A DNA stretch of 64,000 bases from Arthrobacter sp. CDRTa11 (lineage in GTDB: Bacteria; Actinomycetota; Actinomycetes; Actinomycetales; Micrococcaceae): assembly GCF_026427775.1 (NCBI RefSeq), contig NZ_CP044532.1:2604001-2668000 (forward strand), written 5' to 3'. The notes beneath the pieces are model-generated. The model was not told the DNA's origin and searched no databases. It worked only from the letters and a program-made list of their open reading frames with translations. Shown piece after piece: positions 48,197-57,024 of the stretch. How positions within the stretch are numbered: the first letter of the stretch is position 1; every line of letters begins with the position of its first letter. Position numbers and translations under genes: made by a program.

Positions 48197-48769
48197 CTAG
48201 ATGCTTGTTGGTGGGCTCACTATCCAAAGAACCTCAGCAGGCTTGCTGCTGTTGTTGATGATCCTGTGCGGTAAGGAGGACATGTAATCCATGCTGTCGC
48301 CCTGCTGCATGGCGTATGGCTCTCCATCCAGCTCGATGACAATTTCGCCGGCTGTCACATAAAGGATCTCCTGCGCGTCACCGTGGGTATACGGCTCGTC
48401 CCCGGTTGATGATCCCGGCTCAAACTCTCCGGCGTAAACTTCCAGGTGCCTCAGCGGCCGCTGGGAGATAAGAAATTTGTGGATGCCCGCGCTAGTCTGC
48501 AGTTCCGGCCGGACTTCGCGGCGCAACAGGCGGGGAGAGCCCGCGGGCAGCTCCTCGAAAAGGTCCGCCAGTGTCATGCCCAAAGCTGCCGCGATCCGCC
48601 GCAGGACACCAACGCTTGCATTTGTCAGGCCACGTTCAAGCTGGCTAAGAAACCCGGCTGTGGTCCCGCTCGCTTCGCCCAGTTCCTTGAGCGACATGCG
48701 CCGAAGTGAGCGAAACTGGAGGACCCGTTCACCTAGTTGGGATTGAGTAAGGTCGGTTTCGCTGGCCAT
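48197..48769 (-). CDS. XRE family regulator with C-terminal cupin domain
   Basis: The 190-residue protein has an N-terminal helix-turn-helix (FRSLRRMSLKELGEASG and GFLSQLERGLTNASVGVLRRI as separate helices) and a C-terminal cupin with the metal-binding-type pattern GDEPYTHGDAQEILYVTAG and PHRIINNS. This architecture, as in PuuR and many amino-acid catabolism regulators, senses small metabolites. A perfect 18-base palindrome lies 22 bases before its start and a related site lies in front of mmsA, so it very likely autoregulates and controls the mmsA-adh unit. Confidence 0.92.
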   Translation of the reverse strand: MASETDLTQSQLGERVLQFRSLRRMSLKELGEASGTTAGFLSQLERGLTNASVGVLRRIAAALGMTLADLFEELPAGSPRLLRREVRPELQTSAGIHKFLISQRPLRHLEVYAGEFEPGSSTGDEPYTHGDAQEILYVTAGEIVIELDGEPYAMQQGDSMDYMSSLPHRIINNSSKPAEVLWIVSPPTSI

Positions 48770-48791
48770 GGGGAAACTTCCGGTTGCCTGT

Positions 48792-48809
48792 ACTAAACTT
48801 AAGTTTAGT
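48792..48809. promoter_or_regulatory. 18-bp palindromic operator of the XRE-cupin gene
   Basis: ACTAAACTTAAGTTTAGT is a perfect palindrome, 22 bases before the regulator's start. Its outer half-sites and total length recur at 48976-48993. Confidence 0.75.
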
Positions 48810-48939
48810 TGGATAAGTCAGGAACAGTGTGGCCCGAAGAGCGCGACACTGTCAAGGTGACGGGCTCGACCGTCACGCTATTGAACGGACTTCGTCCATT
48901 GAGCTGCTGCCAGCGACACGCTTAGGCGGCAGAGTTTCC

Positions 48940-48993
48940 TTGACATCGCACGCCCTGCCAGCCCATAGTGGGACTACTAAATATTTGTTTAGT
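48940..48993 (+). promoter_or_regulatory. mmsA promoter with downstream operator
   Basis: TTGACA (48940-48945) and CATAGT (48964-48969, 18-base spacer) form a promoter candidate. The operator ACTAAA-TATTTG-TTTAGT at 48976-48993 would cover the transcription start and matches the outer half-sites of the regulator's own operator. Confidence 0.65.
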
Positions 48994-49125
48994 AGAACAA
49001 ATATCGATTTTAGGAGCAGGGGCGCGACAGGCCCTCGGCGGCGGGTGGAAGTCCGCCAACTACCGTCCATATTCCGCCTGGGCACCAAAACTTCGTGAAC
49101 CCCTTCGCTTATAAGGAGCTTTTCC

Positions 49126-50637
49126 GTGACCATGTCAACAACGACTACACTGATCAACCACTTCATCAACGGCGCGGAAAGCCCCGGTGAAGGCGACCGC
49201 ACCCGGCCAGTGTTCAACCCGGCTACGGGTGCGGTGTCAGGGGAGCTGCGGCTGGCGAACCGTGCGGATCTTGAGGCCACGGTGGCCGCTGCCCGTGCCG
49301 CCGCTGATTCGTGGGGTGACATTTCGCTGGCGAAGCGCACGGCGGTGCTGTTCAAGTTCCGCGAATTGGTTGCTTCGCATGTGGATGAGCTCGCGGCGCT
49401 GATCACCGCCGAGCACGGCAAGGTCCTCTCGGATGCGAAGGGCGAGATCGCCCGCGGCCTGGAGGTGGTGGAGTTCGCCTGTGGGATCCCCACGCTGCTC
49501 AAGGGTGACTACTCGGACCAGGTCTCCACCGGGATCGACGTGTTTTCCTTCCGCGAACCGCTCGGCGTCGTCGCCGGCATCACCCCGTTCAACTTCCCCG
49601 TGATGGTGCCGCTGTGGATGGCCCCAATGGCGATCGCGACCGGCAACGCCTTCATCCTGAAACCGTCCGAACGCGACCCGTCAGCGTCGATGCTGCTCGC
49701 GAAGCTGTGGAAGGACGCCGGCCTGCCCGACGGCGTGTTCCAGGTCCTGCACGGCGGGAAGGAAACCGTGGACGGGCTGCTCACCCACCCGGACGTGGAC
49801 GGAATCTCCTTCGTTGGGTCCACCCCCATCGCCCAGTACGTCCAGGAAACCGCCACCAAACACGGCAAACGCGTCCAGGCCCTGGGCGGGGCGAAAAACC
49901 ACGCCATCGTCATGCCGGACGCCGACCTGGACAACGCCGCAGACCACCTCGCCGCCGCCGCCTTCGGCTCCGCCGGGGAACGCTGCATGGCCCTCTCCGT
50001 CGCCGTCGCCGTCGGAGACGCCGCGGACCTGATCGTCAAAAAGGTCGAAGAGCGCGCCCTGGCCGTGAAGGTCAACAACGGCACCGCACCCGGCGCCGAA
50101 ATGGGCCCCGTCATCACGCCCGAGTCCCGGGACCGGATCGTACGGATCGTCACCGAAGCCGAAACCGCGGGCGCGGCGATGGTGGTGGACGGCCGGGACC
50201 TGGTGGTCCCCGGCCACGAGGACGGCTTCTGGGTCGGCCCCACCGTGATCGACCACGTCAAAACCGAAATGACCGCCTACACCGAGGAAATCTTCGGCCC
50301 CGTCCTCGTCGTCGTCCGCGTTCAGGACCTCGAGGAAGGGATCAGACTGATCAACGCCAACCCGTACGGGAACGGCACCGCCATCTTCACCTCCTCCGGC
50401 GCGCATGCCCGGAAGTTCCAGCGCTCCGTGAACGTCGGCATGATCGGCATCAACGTGCCCCTGCCCGTCCCCGTCGCCTACCACTCCTTCGGCGGCTGGA
50501 AAGCCTCACTCTTTGGCGACAAGCACATCTACGGCCCCGAAGGCGTCTCCTTCTACACCCGCGGCAAAGTAGTCACCTCCCGCTGGCCAGAACCCACCCA
50601 CGCCTCCGGCGCCTCCTACAACTTCCCCTCCAACTAG
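49126..50637 (+). CDS. mmsA: CoA-acylating methylmalonate-semialdehyde dehydrogenase
   Basis: MmsA oxidises methylmalonate or malonate semialdehyde to propionyl- or acetyl-CoA with NAD and CoA. The 503-residue aldehyde dehydrogenase begins at GTG 49126 with AAGGAG seven bases upstream. The family is recognised by [28 protein letters not shown] (characteristic of the MmsA group), [15 protein letters not shown] in place of the usual LELGG, and the catalytic Cys in [11 protein letters not shown]. The following zinc alcohol dehydrogenase starts seven bases after the stop, suggesting a pathway from an alcohol to the semialdehyde to acyl-CoA, such as 3-hydroxypropionate, 1,3-diol or beta-alanine carbon. 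Confidence 0.92.
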   Translation: MTMSTTTTLINHFINGAESPGEGDRTRPVFNPATGAVSGELRLANRADLEATVAAARAAADSWGDISLAKRTAVLFKFRELVASHVDELAALITAEHGKVLSDAKGEIARGLEVVEFACGIPTLLKGDYSDQVSTGIDVFSFREPLGVVAGITPFNFPVMVPLWMAPMAIATGNAFILKPSERDPSASMLLAKLWKDAGLPDGVFQVLHGGKETVDGLLTHPDVDGISFVGSTPIAQYVQETATKHGKRVQALGGAKNHAIVMPDADLDNAADHLAAAAFGSAGERCMALSVAVAVGDAADLIVKKVEERALAVKVNNGTAPGAEMGPVITPESRDRIVRIVTEAETAGAAMVVDGRDLVVPGHEDGFWVGPTVIDHVKTEMTAYTEEIFGPVLVVVRVQDLEEGIRLINANPYGNGTAIFTSSGAHARKFQRSVNVGMIGINVPLPVPVAYHSFGGWKASLFGDKHIYGPEGVSFYTRGKVVTSRWPEPTHASGASYNFPSN

Positions 50638-50644
50638 GAAACCA

Positions 50645-51688
50645 ATGCCTACCCTCGCCAAGGCCTACATCGCCGCATCGGCCACGTCGCCCCTGGAGCC
50701 GGGCACTATCGAACGCCGTGATCCGGGCGAGTTTGAGGTGCTGATCGCCATCAAGTTCACGGGGATCTGCCACTCGGACATCCATGCGGCGAGGGGCGAC
50801 TGGGCCGGGGTGAAGTATCCGCTGGTCGTTGGGCATGAGATTGCCGGTGTCGTGGAGGCTGTGGGGGAGAAGGTCACGCGTCATGCGGTGGGCGACCGGG
50901 TAGGCGTGGGCTGTTTTGTGGATTCCTGCCGCGAATGCGTCAACTGCCGGGCGGGGGAGGAACAGCACTGCCTCGCCGGATCGGTAAGTACCTACAACTC
51001 GCTGGGCCGGGACGGCCTGCCGACCGCCGGCGGCTACAGCACCAGCATCGTGGTGGAAGAAAACTATGTGCTGGGGATCCCTGATGGAATCCCGCTGGAA
51101 GCCGCCGCGCCGCTGCTATGCGCCGGGATCACCATGTACTCACCTCTGCGCAACTGGGGCGCCGCACCCGGCAAACGCGTGGGGATCATTGGGATGGGCG
51201 GGCTGGGACACATGGGCGTCAAGATCGCGGCCGCCCTGGGCGCCGACGTCACCGTCCTCAGCCAGTCACTGAAGAAGCAGGATGACGCGCTCCGGCTCGG
51301 AGCACAGGGCTACCACGCCACCGCGGATCCTGGCACCTTCGAGGCCTTGAGGGATCATTTCGACCTGGTCATCAACACGGTCTCCGCCGAAATCGACGTC
51401 GACGAATACCTGTCGCTGCTCGCCGTCGGAGGGACCATGGTTATGGTCGGACTGCCGCCGAAGCCGCTGACCCTGCGTACCTGGTCCCTTGCAGGGTTCC
51501 GGCGCAACCTCACCGGATCCAAAATGGGCGGCATCCGCCAGACCCAGGAAATGCTCGACTTCTGCGCCGCCCACGGCCTCGGGGCCGAGGTGGAAGTTAT
51601 TCCGGCAAGCAAGATCAACGAAGCCTACGAGCGCGTCCTCACCAGTGACGTGCGCTACCGCTTTGTCATTGACGCCGGAACGTTGTGA
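50645..51688 (+). CDS. zinc-dependent alcohol dehydrogenase (YahK/cinnamyl alcohol type)
   Basis: The 347-residue medium-chain dehydrogenase has catalytic zinc ligands in [14 protein letters not shown] and GHEIAGVV, the structural zinc set [15 protein letters not shown], the cofactor-binding [16 protein letters not shown] and a proton-relay Cys/His pattern of the NADPH-dependent aldehyde reductase subgroup. It is second in the mmsA unit, whose regulator is the XRE-cupin protein. It could oxidise a hydroxyacid or diol, or reduce a toxic aldehyde; the sequence does not decide. Confidence 0.9.
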   Translation: MPTLAKAYIAASATSPLEPGTIERRDPGEFEVLIAIKFTGICHSDIHAARGDWAGVKYPLVVGHEIAGVVEAVGEKVTRHAVGDRVGVGCFVDSCRECVNCRAGEEQHCLAGSVSTYNSLGRDGLPTAGGYSTSIVVEENYVLGIPDGIPLEAAAPLLCAGITMYSPLRNWGAAPGKRVGIIGMGGLGHMGVKIAAALGADVTVLSQSLKKQDDALRLGAQGYHATADPGTFEALRDHFDLVINTVSAEIDVDEYLSLLAVGGTMVMVGLPPKPLTLRTWSLAGFRRNLTGSKMGGIRQTQEMLDFCAAHGLGAEVEVIPASKINEAYERVLTSDVRYRFVIDAGTL

Positions 51689-51713
51689 ACACCCTCAGCG
51701 AAGCAGACCTGAC

Positions 51714-51741
51714 GCTATGATGGCGTCCATCATGGCGCTTT
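51714..51741 (+). terminator. hairpin downstream of the alcohol dehydrogenase
   Basis: GCTATGATG and CATCATGGC pair over nine positions (one G-T) around GCGTC, followed by GCTTT, between convergent genes. Confidence 0.5.
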
Positions 51742-51795
51742 CCGGCTGGTGAGGCTCCTCGGCCTAAGCGCAGGGAGGTTCCTGGACGTTCAATC

Positions 51796-52413
51796 TCAGC
51801 CCTGCGGCGGGGACTGACCCAGGACGGCCCGGATTTGCCCCTGAATGTCTGCCATGACGTCATCGACGGCACGGTCTCTATTGACCGTTCCGGTGATGCT
51901 GAGGTGGAGGACTGCCGTGATAACCCGCGCCAGCATCCGGGCGTCTCCGGCGCGTATTCGTCCGTCTCGCCCGAGCAGGGCGCGGAGGCCATCCTCCAGC
52001 CGGGCCGCCAGCGTTAGGCCTTCCCGCCGATACGGTTCGGTAGGGTCTCCGGATACCAGCTCGTTCAGATAAAAGCGGCCGTTCTCAACATGCTCGAGCA
52101 CGCAGATCACCACGGGGTGGAGCAGCGCCAGCACTGCGTCCAGCCTGCCCTTAACGGCCGCTGCCGCACTCAGACCATCATCGATCGCCGTCGCGAATTT
52201 CTGGTTCTGCACCATGATTAACAGCTCCGCCTTGGTCGCGGCATACAGATAGAGCGTTCCGATGGCTATATCGGCCCGGTCCGCAATCTGCTGGGTTGTC
52301 ACGGTACCCACATCGTGCAGCGCGAACAGTTCGCCGGCGGCTGCCCTGATTCTTTCCTTCTTGTCCTGCTTAGAACGCTCCCGACGTCCCAGGGGCGACG
52401 CGCTTAGGCTCAT
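51796..52413 (-). CDS. TetR/AcrR family regulator (first of two similar)
   Basis: The 205-residue regulator starts at ATG 52413 with AAGGAGG upstream. Its N-terminus RRERSKQDKKERIRAAAGELF, read here as RRERSKQDKKER and AAAGELF, and helix-turn-helix VTTQQIADRADIAIGTLYLY with AATKAELLIMVQN are very similar to the TetR protein at 56331. Upstream lies a double dyad with TGAGT/ACTCA half-sites that recurs before the second tetR. It is divergent from a quinone-oxidoreductase-type gene and probably represses it. The ligand is unknown. Confidence 0.92.
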   Translation of the reverse strand: MSLSASPLGRRERSKQDKKERIRAAAGELFALHDVGTVTTQQIADRADIAIGTLYLYAATKAELLIMVQNQKFATAIDDGLSAAAAVKGRLDAVLALLHPVVICVLEHVENGRFYLNELVSGDPTEPYRREGLTLAARLEDGLRALLGRDGRIRAGDARMLARVITAVLHLSITGTVNRDRAVDDVMADIQGQIRAVLGQSPPQG

Positions 52414-52436
52414 GACGACCTCCTTGACATTAATAT

Positions 52437-52464
52437 TGAGTGGACTCATAATTGAGTATACTCA
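52437..52464. promoter_or_regulatory. double-dyad TetR operator
   Basis: Two dyads, TGAGT-GG-ACTCA (52437-52448) and the perfect palindrome TGAGT-AT-ACTCA (52453-52464), are joined by TAAT, with a third dyad ACTCA-TAAT-TGAGT across the middle. The same 28-base layout recurs at 56278-56305. Confidence 0.75.
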
Positions 52465-52491
52465 CCAACGAAGCCGAAAAGGAGCCGGACC

Positions 52492-53487
52492 ATGAAAGCG
52501 TTCGTCATCAGGAAGTACAAAGGCCCACTGCAGGAATCGGATGTGCCCGAGCCCACCATGGGGGACCAGGATGTGCTGGTACAAGTGCAGGCAGCAGGTT
52601 TGAACGTGCTTGACGAGAAGATCCGTGCGGGTGAATTCAGGCAGATCCTGCCGTACAAGCTTCCTTTGATTCCGGGCAACGACGTGGCCGGAACCGTCAT
52701 CAGCGTTGGCTTGAAGGTCCGCGCATTCAAACCGGGCGATGAGGTTTACGCACGGCCCCACCAGGACCGGATCGGCACGTTCGCCGAGCGGATCGCCGTT
52801 GCGGAGGCTGATCTGGCGCTCAAGCCGGAATCGATCAGCATGGAGGAGGCAGGCTCCCTTCCACTGGTGGCGCTGACTGCTTGGCAGGCGCTCGTTGAGC
52901 GCGGCCAGGTTCGGCCCGGGCAGAAGGTCCTGATCCACGCCGGCGCCGGCGGAGTTGGGTCCATCGCCATCCAGCTGGCCAAGCATCTCGGTGCAACAGT
53001 GGCCACCACAGCCAGCGCGGCCAACCTGGACTTCGTGCGGGAACTCGGCGCCGACACTGTCATCGATTACCGCAGCCAGGACTTCGAACAGCTACTGAGC
53101 GGCTATGACCTGGTCCTGGACAGCCTTGGCGGAGAAAACCTTCAGAAGTCCCTGCGCGTGCTCAAGCCCGGCGGGAAGGCGATCGGGATCTCCGGGCCTC
53201 CCGACCCGGCATTTGCCCGTGAGGCAGGCCTGAATCCGGTGCTCCGCCTTGCCGTCGCGGCCCTGAGCGCAGGCATCCGCCGTCAGGCCAGGAAGCTGGG
53301 CGTCGGCTACGAGTTCCTGTTCATGCGCGCCAGCGGCGACCAGCTGCGCCAGATTACCGCATTGATCGAGGACGGCACCCTGCGTCCCGTCGTCGGACGG
53401 GTCTTCCCCTTCGACCGGACCGTTGAAGCCTTTCAGGGCCTGGAAAAGGGCGGCATCCGCGGCAAGGCCGTGATCAGCATCCCTTAA
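52492..53487 (+). CDS. NADP-dependent oxidoreductase, quinone oxidoreductase (MDR) type
   Basis: The 331-residue medium-chain reductase lacks zinc-binding cysteine clusters and has the zeta-crystallin/quinone oxidoreductase pattern: IPGNDVAGTVISVG, LPLVALTAWQALVERG, and the nucleotide-binding VLIHAGAGGVGSIAIQLAKHLGA, here by its core GAGGVG. It likely reduces an enone or quinone with NADPH. GGAGCCGGACC precedes the ATG at 52492. It is first in a three-gene unit with an alpha/beta hydrolase and an EthD-like protein, divergent from tetR. Confidence 0.9.
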   Translation: MKAFVIRKYKGPLQESDVPEPTMGDQDVLVQVQAAGLNVLDEKIRAGEFRQILPYKLPLIPGNDVAGTVISVGLKVRAFKPGDEVYARPHQDRIGTFAERIAVAEADLALKPESISMEEAGSLPLVALTAWQALVERGQVRPGQKVLIHAGAGGVGSIAIQLAKHLGATVATTASAANLDFVRELGADTVIDYRSQDFEQLLSGYDLVLDSLGGENLQKSLRVLKPGGKAIGISGPPDPAFAREAGLNPVLRLAVAALSAGIRRQARKLGVGYEFLFMRASGDQLRQITALIEDGTLRPVVGRVFPFDRTVEAFQGLEKGGIRGKAVISIP

Positions 53488-53536
53488 CCGCGACAGCGCA
53501 ACCCACCGCAGCAACCCTCATCACAGGAGCACCATC

Positions 53537-54403
53537 ATGAATACACAGGAAACCCCGCAAGAGCCCGTCATTACCTCCTACGCCAATGCCCCGGCCCGTA
53601 CCATCAGCGCCGGCGGCGTGAGCTACGCCTACCGTGAACTTGGGCCCAGGGGCGGCGTTCCGGTCATCTTTTTCGTCCACCTCGCGGCAACCCTGGATAA
53701 CTGGGACCCCCGGATCATCGATCCCATCGCCAAAAATCATCACGTCATCACGTTCAATAACCAGGGTGTCGGCGCCTCCACCGGACAGGTGCCCGACAGC
53801 ATCGAGGCAATGGCAGATGATGCCTACTCGTTCATCACAGCCCTCGGGCACCAGAAGATCGATATCTTCTCCTTCTCCCTTGGCGGCATGGTGGCCCAGG
53901 CCCTGGTCCTCAAACACCCCGGCCTCGTCCGCAGGCTCGTCCTCACCGGCACCGGACCCAAGGGCGGAAAAGACATGGACAAGGTCATCGGAACCACCTA
54001 CTTCGACATCCTCCGCGCAGCCCTGACCCGGGCCGACGCCAAGGAATTTCTCTTCTTCAACCGTGACGCCGAAGGCAAGCGGGCCGCGAAGGCATTCGTG
54101 AAACGGCTGGGGGAGCGTACGGAGCACCGCGACGCCCCTATCAAGATCAAAGCCTTCCAGACCCAGCTCAAAGCAATCAGCAAGTGGGGGCGCGCGACGC
54201 CTGCTGACCTGTCCACGATCACCCAGCCCACCCTGATCGCCAACGGCGACAACGACCGCATGGTCCCCTCGGTTCTCTCCGAGGACCTTCACCGCCGCAT
54301 TACAGATTCCGAACTGATCATCTACCCCGGCTCCGGCCACGGCGGCATCTTCCAGTTCCACGAGAAGTTCGCCCCCGTCGCGGCCGAGTTCCTCGCCCGC
54401 TGA
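53537..54403 (+). CDS. alpha/beta hydrolase
   Basis: The 288-residue protein is an alpha/beta hydrolase with the nucleophile elbow FSFSLGGMVAQ (Ser in Phe-Ser-Leu-Gly-Gly), an HG-region replaced by FFVHLAATLDNW, the acid in IANGDNDRMVPS and the His in YPGSGHGGIFQ. Proteins of this type include perhydrolase/haloperoxidase-like and ester hydrolases. CAGGAG precedes the ATG. Middle gene of the tetR-controlled unit. Confidence 0.88.
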   Translation: MNTQETPQEPVITSYANAPARTISAGGVSYAYRELGPRGGVPVIFFVHLAATLDNWDPRIIDPIAKNHHVITFNNQGVGASTGQVPDSIEAMADDAYSFITALGHQKIDIFSFSLGGMVAQALVLKHPGLVRRLVLTGTGPKGGKDMDKVIGTTYFDILRAALTRADAKEFLFFNRDAEGKRAAKAFVKRLGERTEHRDAPIKIKAFQTQLKAISKWGRATPADLSTITQPTLIANGDNDRMVPSVLSEDLHRRITDSELIIYPGSGHGGIFQFHEKFAPVAAEFLAR

Positions 54404-54435
54404 CAGCAACCGCAGCCCACTGAAAGGACGGGCAC

Positions 54436-55230
54436 ATGCCCACAACGATTCCGCACAAAAAGAAGCCATTCGCATCGTCGATCCTGCTATGGATCCGCAG
54501 CGACCAGCCCCGGCAGCAGGGGATGGACTACTGGAAGGGTCCCCACTCCACGATCATCTCCCCGACGCCGGGGTTCGACGAGTACCGCCAGATCCACCTT
54601 GCCGCGACCAATCCTGGGTTGTGGCCCGCCACCCCCGGCGTCCAGACCGCCATTCCCGAAGACCGGCGGATCGATGGGGTGGCCGAGGTTACCTTCACCT
54701 CCATCCTCTCGCCATTACGGGGACGGAAGCAGACCCGCCTCGCCTACCAGGACGAGATCAACGTGTTCCGCCGAACCCTGCTCTACGCCGGGCCGCCGAA
54801 CTCGACTCGCTGGTACGACGTCGCCGGCCCCGGCCAGAAGACCGGGGCGCGGGCCCTGATCTACCTCAGGAGGCGGGAGGGCACCGGCACCCGTGCGTTC
54901 CGGAAGTTCATCACCGACGAGCTTGTCTCCACGATCGCGAACACGGGCGCGATGACAGAACTCCGAACCCAGGTATTCATGCCCTGGAACGAAAAGCTCT
55001 GGGCCACCCCGAACGTCACCCACGACAACCCTTCCGACCAGAGATTCCACGCCTCGCTGAGCCTCGGCTTCAACGACGCAGCCACCCGCGCGGCATTCTT
55101 CGCCGGCGACGAGATCGCCGCGCTGTCGGAGAGGCTACCGGGCTACGCCTCCGCCGTCCACGGCTACGACGTGTCCGCGGCCCTGACCTATGTGATGGAT
55201 GGCCACATCCTCCCGCACTACCAGGACTAG
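54436..55230 (+). CDS. hypothetical protein with EthD-like segments
   Basis: The 264-residue protein has GMDYWKGPHSTIISPTPGFDEYRQIHLA near the start, divided here as GMDYWKGPHS and PGFDEYRQIHLA, which resembles the EthD/dimeric alpha-beta-barrel motif (YWxxxHG...pG...Y). A second, weaker ferredoxin-like repeat may start near LSLGFNDAATRAAFF. No catalytic set is recognised. It is the third gene of the unit (32 bases after the hydrolase, GAAAGGACG upstream) and could be a small-molecule-binding or ring-modifying partner of the oxidoreductase and hydrolase. Confidence 0.6.
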   Translation: MPTTIPHKKKPFASSILLWIRSDQPRQQGMDYWKGPHSTIISPTPGFDEYRQIHLAATNPGLWPATPGVQTAIPEDRRIDGVAEVTFTSILSPLRGRKQTRLAYQDEINVFRRTLLYAGPPNSTRWYDVAGPGQKTGARALIYLRRREGTGTRAFRKFITDELVSTIANTGAMTELRTQVFMPWNEKLWATPNVTHDNPSDQRFHASLSLGFNDAATRAAFFAGDEIAALSERLPGYASAVHGYDVSAALTYVMDGHILPHYQD

Positions 55231-55390
55231 CCTGGCTACTGCCCCTGCAGGATGCGGGGGGATCAGACTCAGGGCATGTCAGCTCATGGGGGATGTAGGC
55301 TATGCACGCGAGACTTTTGTGGTCCAGACGTCCGCTACGCCTTCAGGCTTGTTCCCTCCACCTAGTCCTGGTGGGCCAGCCGGGTTGCTG

Positions 55391-56116
55391 TTATGAATGG
55401 CTCGCCGTCTTCGTGCCCGTCAGTTCCGGGTAGAGTGCCTCGATCGGAGCGCTGAGCCCGGCCTTGAGCTGGACGGATGTCTCATCCGCGAGGACTTCGT
55501 ACTCGCCCGCTTCGACGGCATCCAGGACGGTGCGGACCAGATCGGCCGGGTCCATCTTGGGATCGGTGGCGTGCGCAGCCATGGCAGTGTCCACCCACCC
55601 GACGTGAACTCCCACCACATGGACTCCCGCGGGCGCGAGTTCGAGGCGCAGGGAGTTGGTGGCCGACCAGAGGGCTGCCTTGGTGGCGCTGTAGATTCCG
55701 GCGACGGCGTACCAGCTCAGCGCGGAGTGGATGTTGATGATCGCCGATTCATCCTTCGCTGAGAGGATCGGCGCGAAGGCGCGGGCAAGGAACAGCGGAC
55801 CGAGGAAGTTGGTCTCAACGTTGGTCCGGATTTCCTCATCGGTGTGGCTGAGGATCCCGGGGCTGGAAACGTTGGCTCCGGCGTTGTTGATCAGGACTGT
55901 GACATCGCCGGCCGCCAACACGGCTGCCTGGATGGAGGCGGGGTCGGTGACGTCGAGGGTGAGCGGGACGATGCGCTCGTCCTCCCAGGTTCGGGGCGTG
56001 CGGGCGGTGGCGTAGACCTTGCTGGCGCCTCGGGCGAGGGCATCGTGGACAAAGTGGGTTCCGATGCCGCCGTTTGCTCCGGTGACGAGGACAACTGCTC
56101 CATTGAGTGAGGGCAT
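55391..56116 (-). CDS. SDR family oxidoreductase
   Basis: The 241-residue short-chain dehydrogenase has VTGANGGIGTHFV near residue 10, NNAGANVSS, and the catalytic region INIHSALSWYAVAGIYSATKAAL with Ser, Tyr and Lys. The start at 56116 was preferred to the open frame from 56290, which crosses the operator region, and domain homology begins there. It is divergent from the second of the two similar TetR regulators and is its likely target. Substrate unknown. Confidence 0.9.
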   Translation of the reverse strand: MPSLNGAVVLVTGANGGIGTHFVHDALARGASKVYATARTPRTWEDERIVPLTLDVTDPASIQAAVLAAGDVTVLINNAGANVSSPGILSHTDEEIRTNVETNFLGPLFLARAFAPILSAKDESAIINIHSALSWYAVAGIYSATKAALWSATNSLRLELAPAGVHVVGVHVGWVDTAMAAHATDPKMDPADLVRTVLDAVEAGEYEVLADETSVQLKAGLSAPIEALYPELTGTKTASHS

Positions 56117-56277
56117 TTTACGAACTTTCTTGTGACGGTTGCATCCGCACCGGTCGGCGCGGCTGGTGTTGATGGGTAAAGCTCCGGGGCACGTGGTTAG
56201 GCGTGTGCCAGCACCGCCCCCCAAGGGCTTCGTACCGCCGTGGGAGAATGGGCTAATAACCTTGAGCCCATCAGCAG

Positions 56278-56305
56278 TGACTGTACTCATAACTGAGCAT
56301 GATCA
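56278..56305. promoter_or_regulatory. double-dyad TetR operator (second copy)
   Basis: TGACT-GT-ACTCA and TGAGC-AT-GATCA joined by TAAC match the site at 52437-52464 in 22 of 28 positions with the same spacing. It lies 26 bases before the tetR start at 56331, upstream of its GGAGGAG. Confidence 0.7.
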
Positions 56306-56330
56306 GAATGTATTCCCGGAGGAGACCTTT

Positions 56331-56936
56331 ATGTCTGTCGCCCCTCAATCGGTTGGCCGGCGTGAGCGGAACAAGCAGGAGAAACTGGACCGCATCACGG
56401 CCGCCGCACTGGAGCTCTTTTCCCAGCATGGTGTCGATGACGTCACCACCCAGCAGATTGCCGACAAGGCCGATATTGGCACCGGGACCTTGTTCCTGTA
56501 CGCCAAGACCAAGGCTGAACTGCTCCTGCTGGTCCAGAACTCCGCCTACGCCGAAGCGCTGGTGAGTGGCAAAAAAGCCGCCGAAGGGACCCCTGATGTA
56601 TTTCAGGCAGTCATGGCCATCGTCCGCCCTGTGGTGGAGTGCAACCGCAAGCAGATCGACAATGGCCGGACATACCTTCGCGAAGTGGTGTTCGGAGACC
56701 CCGAGGAGCCGCACCACCGAAGCGCCCTCACCCTGACTGTTCAGACCGAAGAGGCCATTGCGGAGGTGTTGCGGCGGGACCCGCGCGTCGAGGCCGGGCA
56801 TGCTGCAAAGCTCGCGCACCTCGTCTCCGCGGTCATGTTCATCAGCATGGCTGCCACCATCAACATCTCGGCCTCCGTTGAGGAGATCCTCTCCGAGATC
56901 TCAGACCACGTGAAGGCCGTGCTGCCGGCACAGTAA
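56331..56936 (+). CDS. TetR/AcrR family regulator (second of two similar)
   Basis: The 201-residue regulator starts at ATG 56331, with GGAGGAG upstream. It shares GRRER.KQ.K, VTTQQIAD.ADI, GTL.LYA.TKAELL and VQN with the regulator at 51796-52413, so the two are paralogues. The C-terminal effector domain diverges more, suggesting a different ligand. It faces the SDR gene across the double-dyad operator. Confidence 0.92.
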   Translation: MSVAPQSVGRRERNKQEKLDRITAAALELFSQHGVDDVTTQQIADKADIGTGTLFLYAKTKAELLLLVQNSAYAEALVSGKKAAEGTPDVFQAVMAIVRPVVECNRKQIDNGRTYLREVVFGDPEEPHHRSALTLTVQTEEAIAEVLRRDPRVEAGHAAKLAHLVSAVMFISMAATINISASVEEILSEISDHVKAVLPAQ

Positions 56937-56969
56937 ATGTGCGCCGGGCCACCTTGCCCAGAATTCAAC

Positions 56970-57003
56970 AAAGCCGCGCCCCCTGCTGAGGGGGCGCGGC
57001 TTT
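56970..57003. terminator. strong bidirectional terminator between tetR and aldehyde dehydrogenase
   Basis: A perfect 14-base stem (56970-56983 with 56990-57003) around TGCTGA, rich in G/C at the loop end and flanked by AAA and TTTT, is the best rho-independent terminator in the window and works for both convergent genes. Confidence 0.85.
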
Positions 57004-57024
57004 TGGTGGTACAGCGGGCGCAGC

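Larger units (their letters stand above)
48770..49125. other. divergent regulatory region XRE-cupin / mmsA
   Basis: This 356-base gap contains the palindrome ACTAAACTTAAGTTTAGT (48792-48809), a -35 TTGACA (48940-48945), CATAGT 18 bases further (48964-48969), the second operator ACTAAA-N6-TTTAGT (48976-48993) and the mmsA ribosome binding site AAGGAG (49113-49118). No ORF in it is supported. Confidence 0.6.

Noticed and set aside
49614..50744. Plus-strand frame of 376 codons inside mmsA
   Set aside because: It is an Arg-rich out-of-frame shadow of mmsA.
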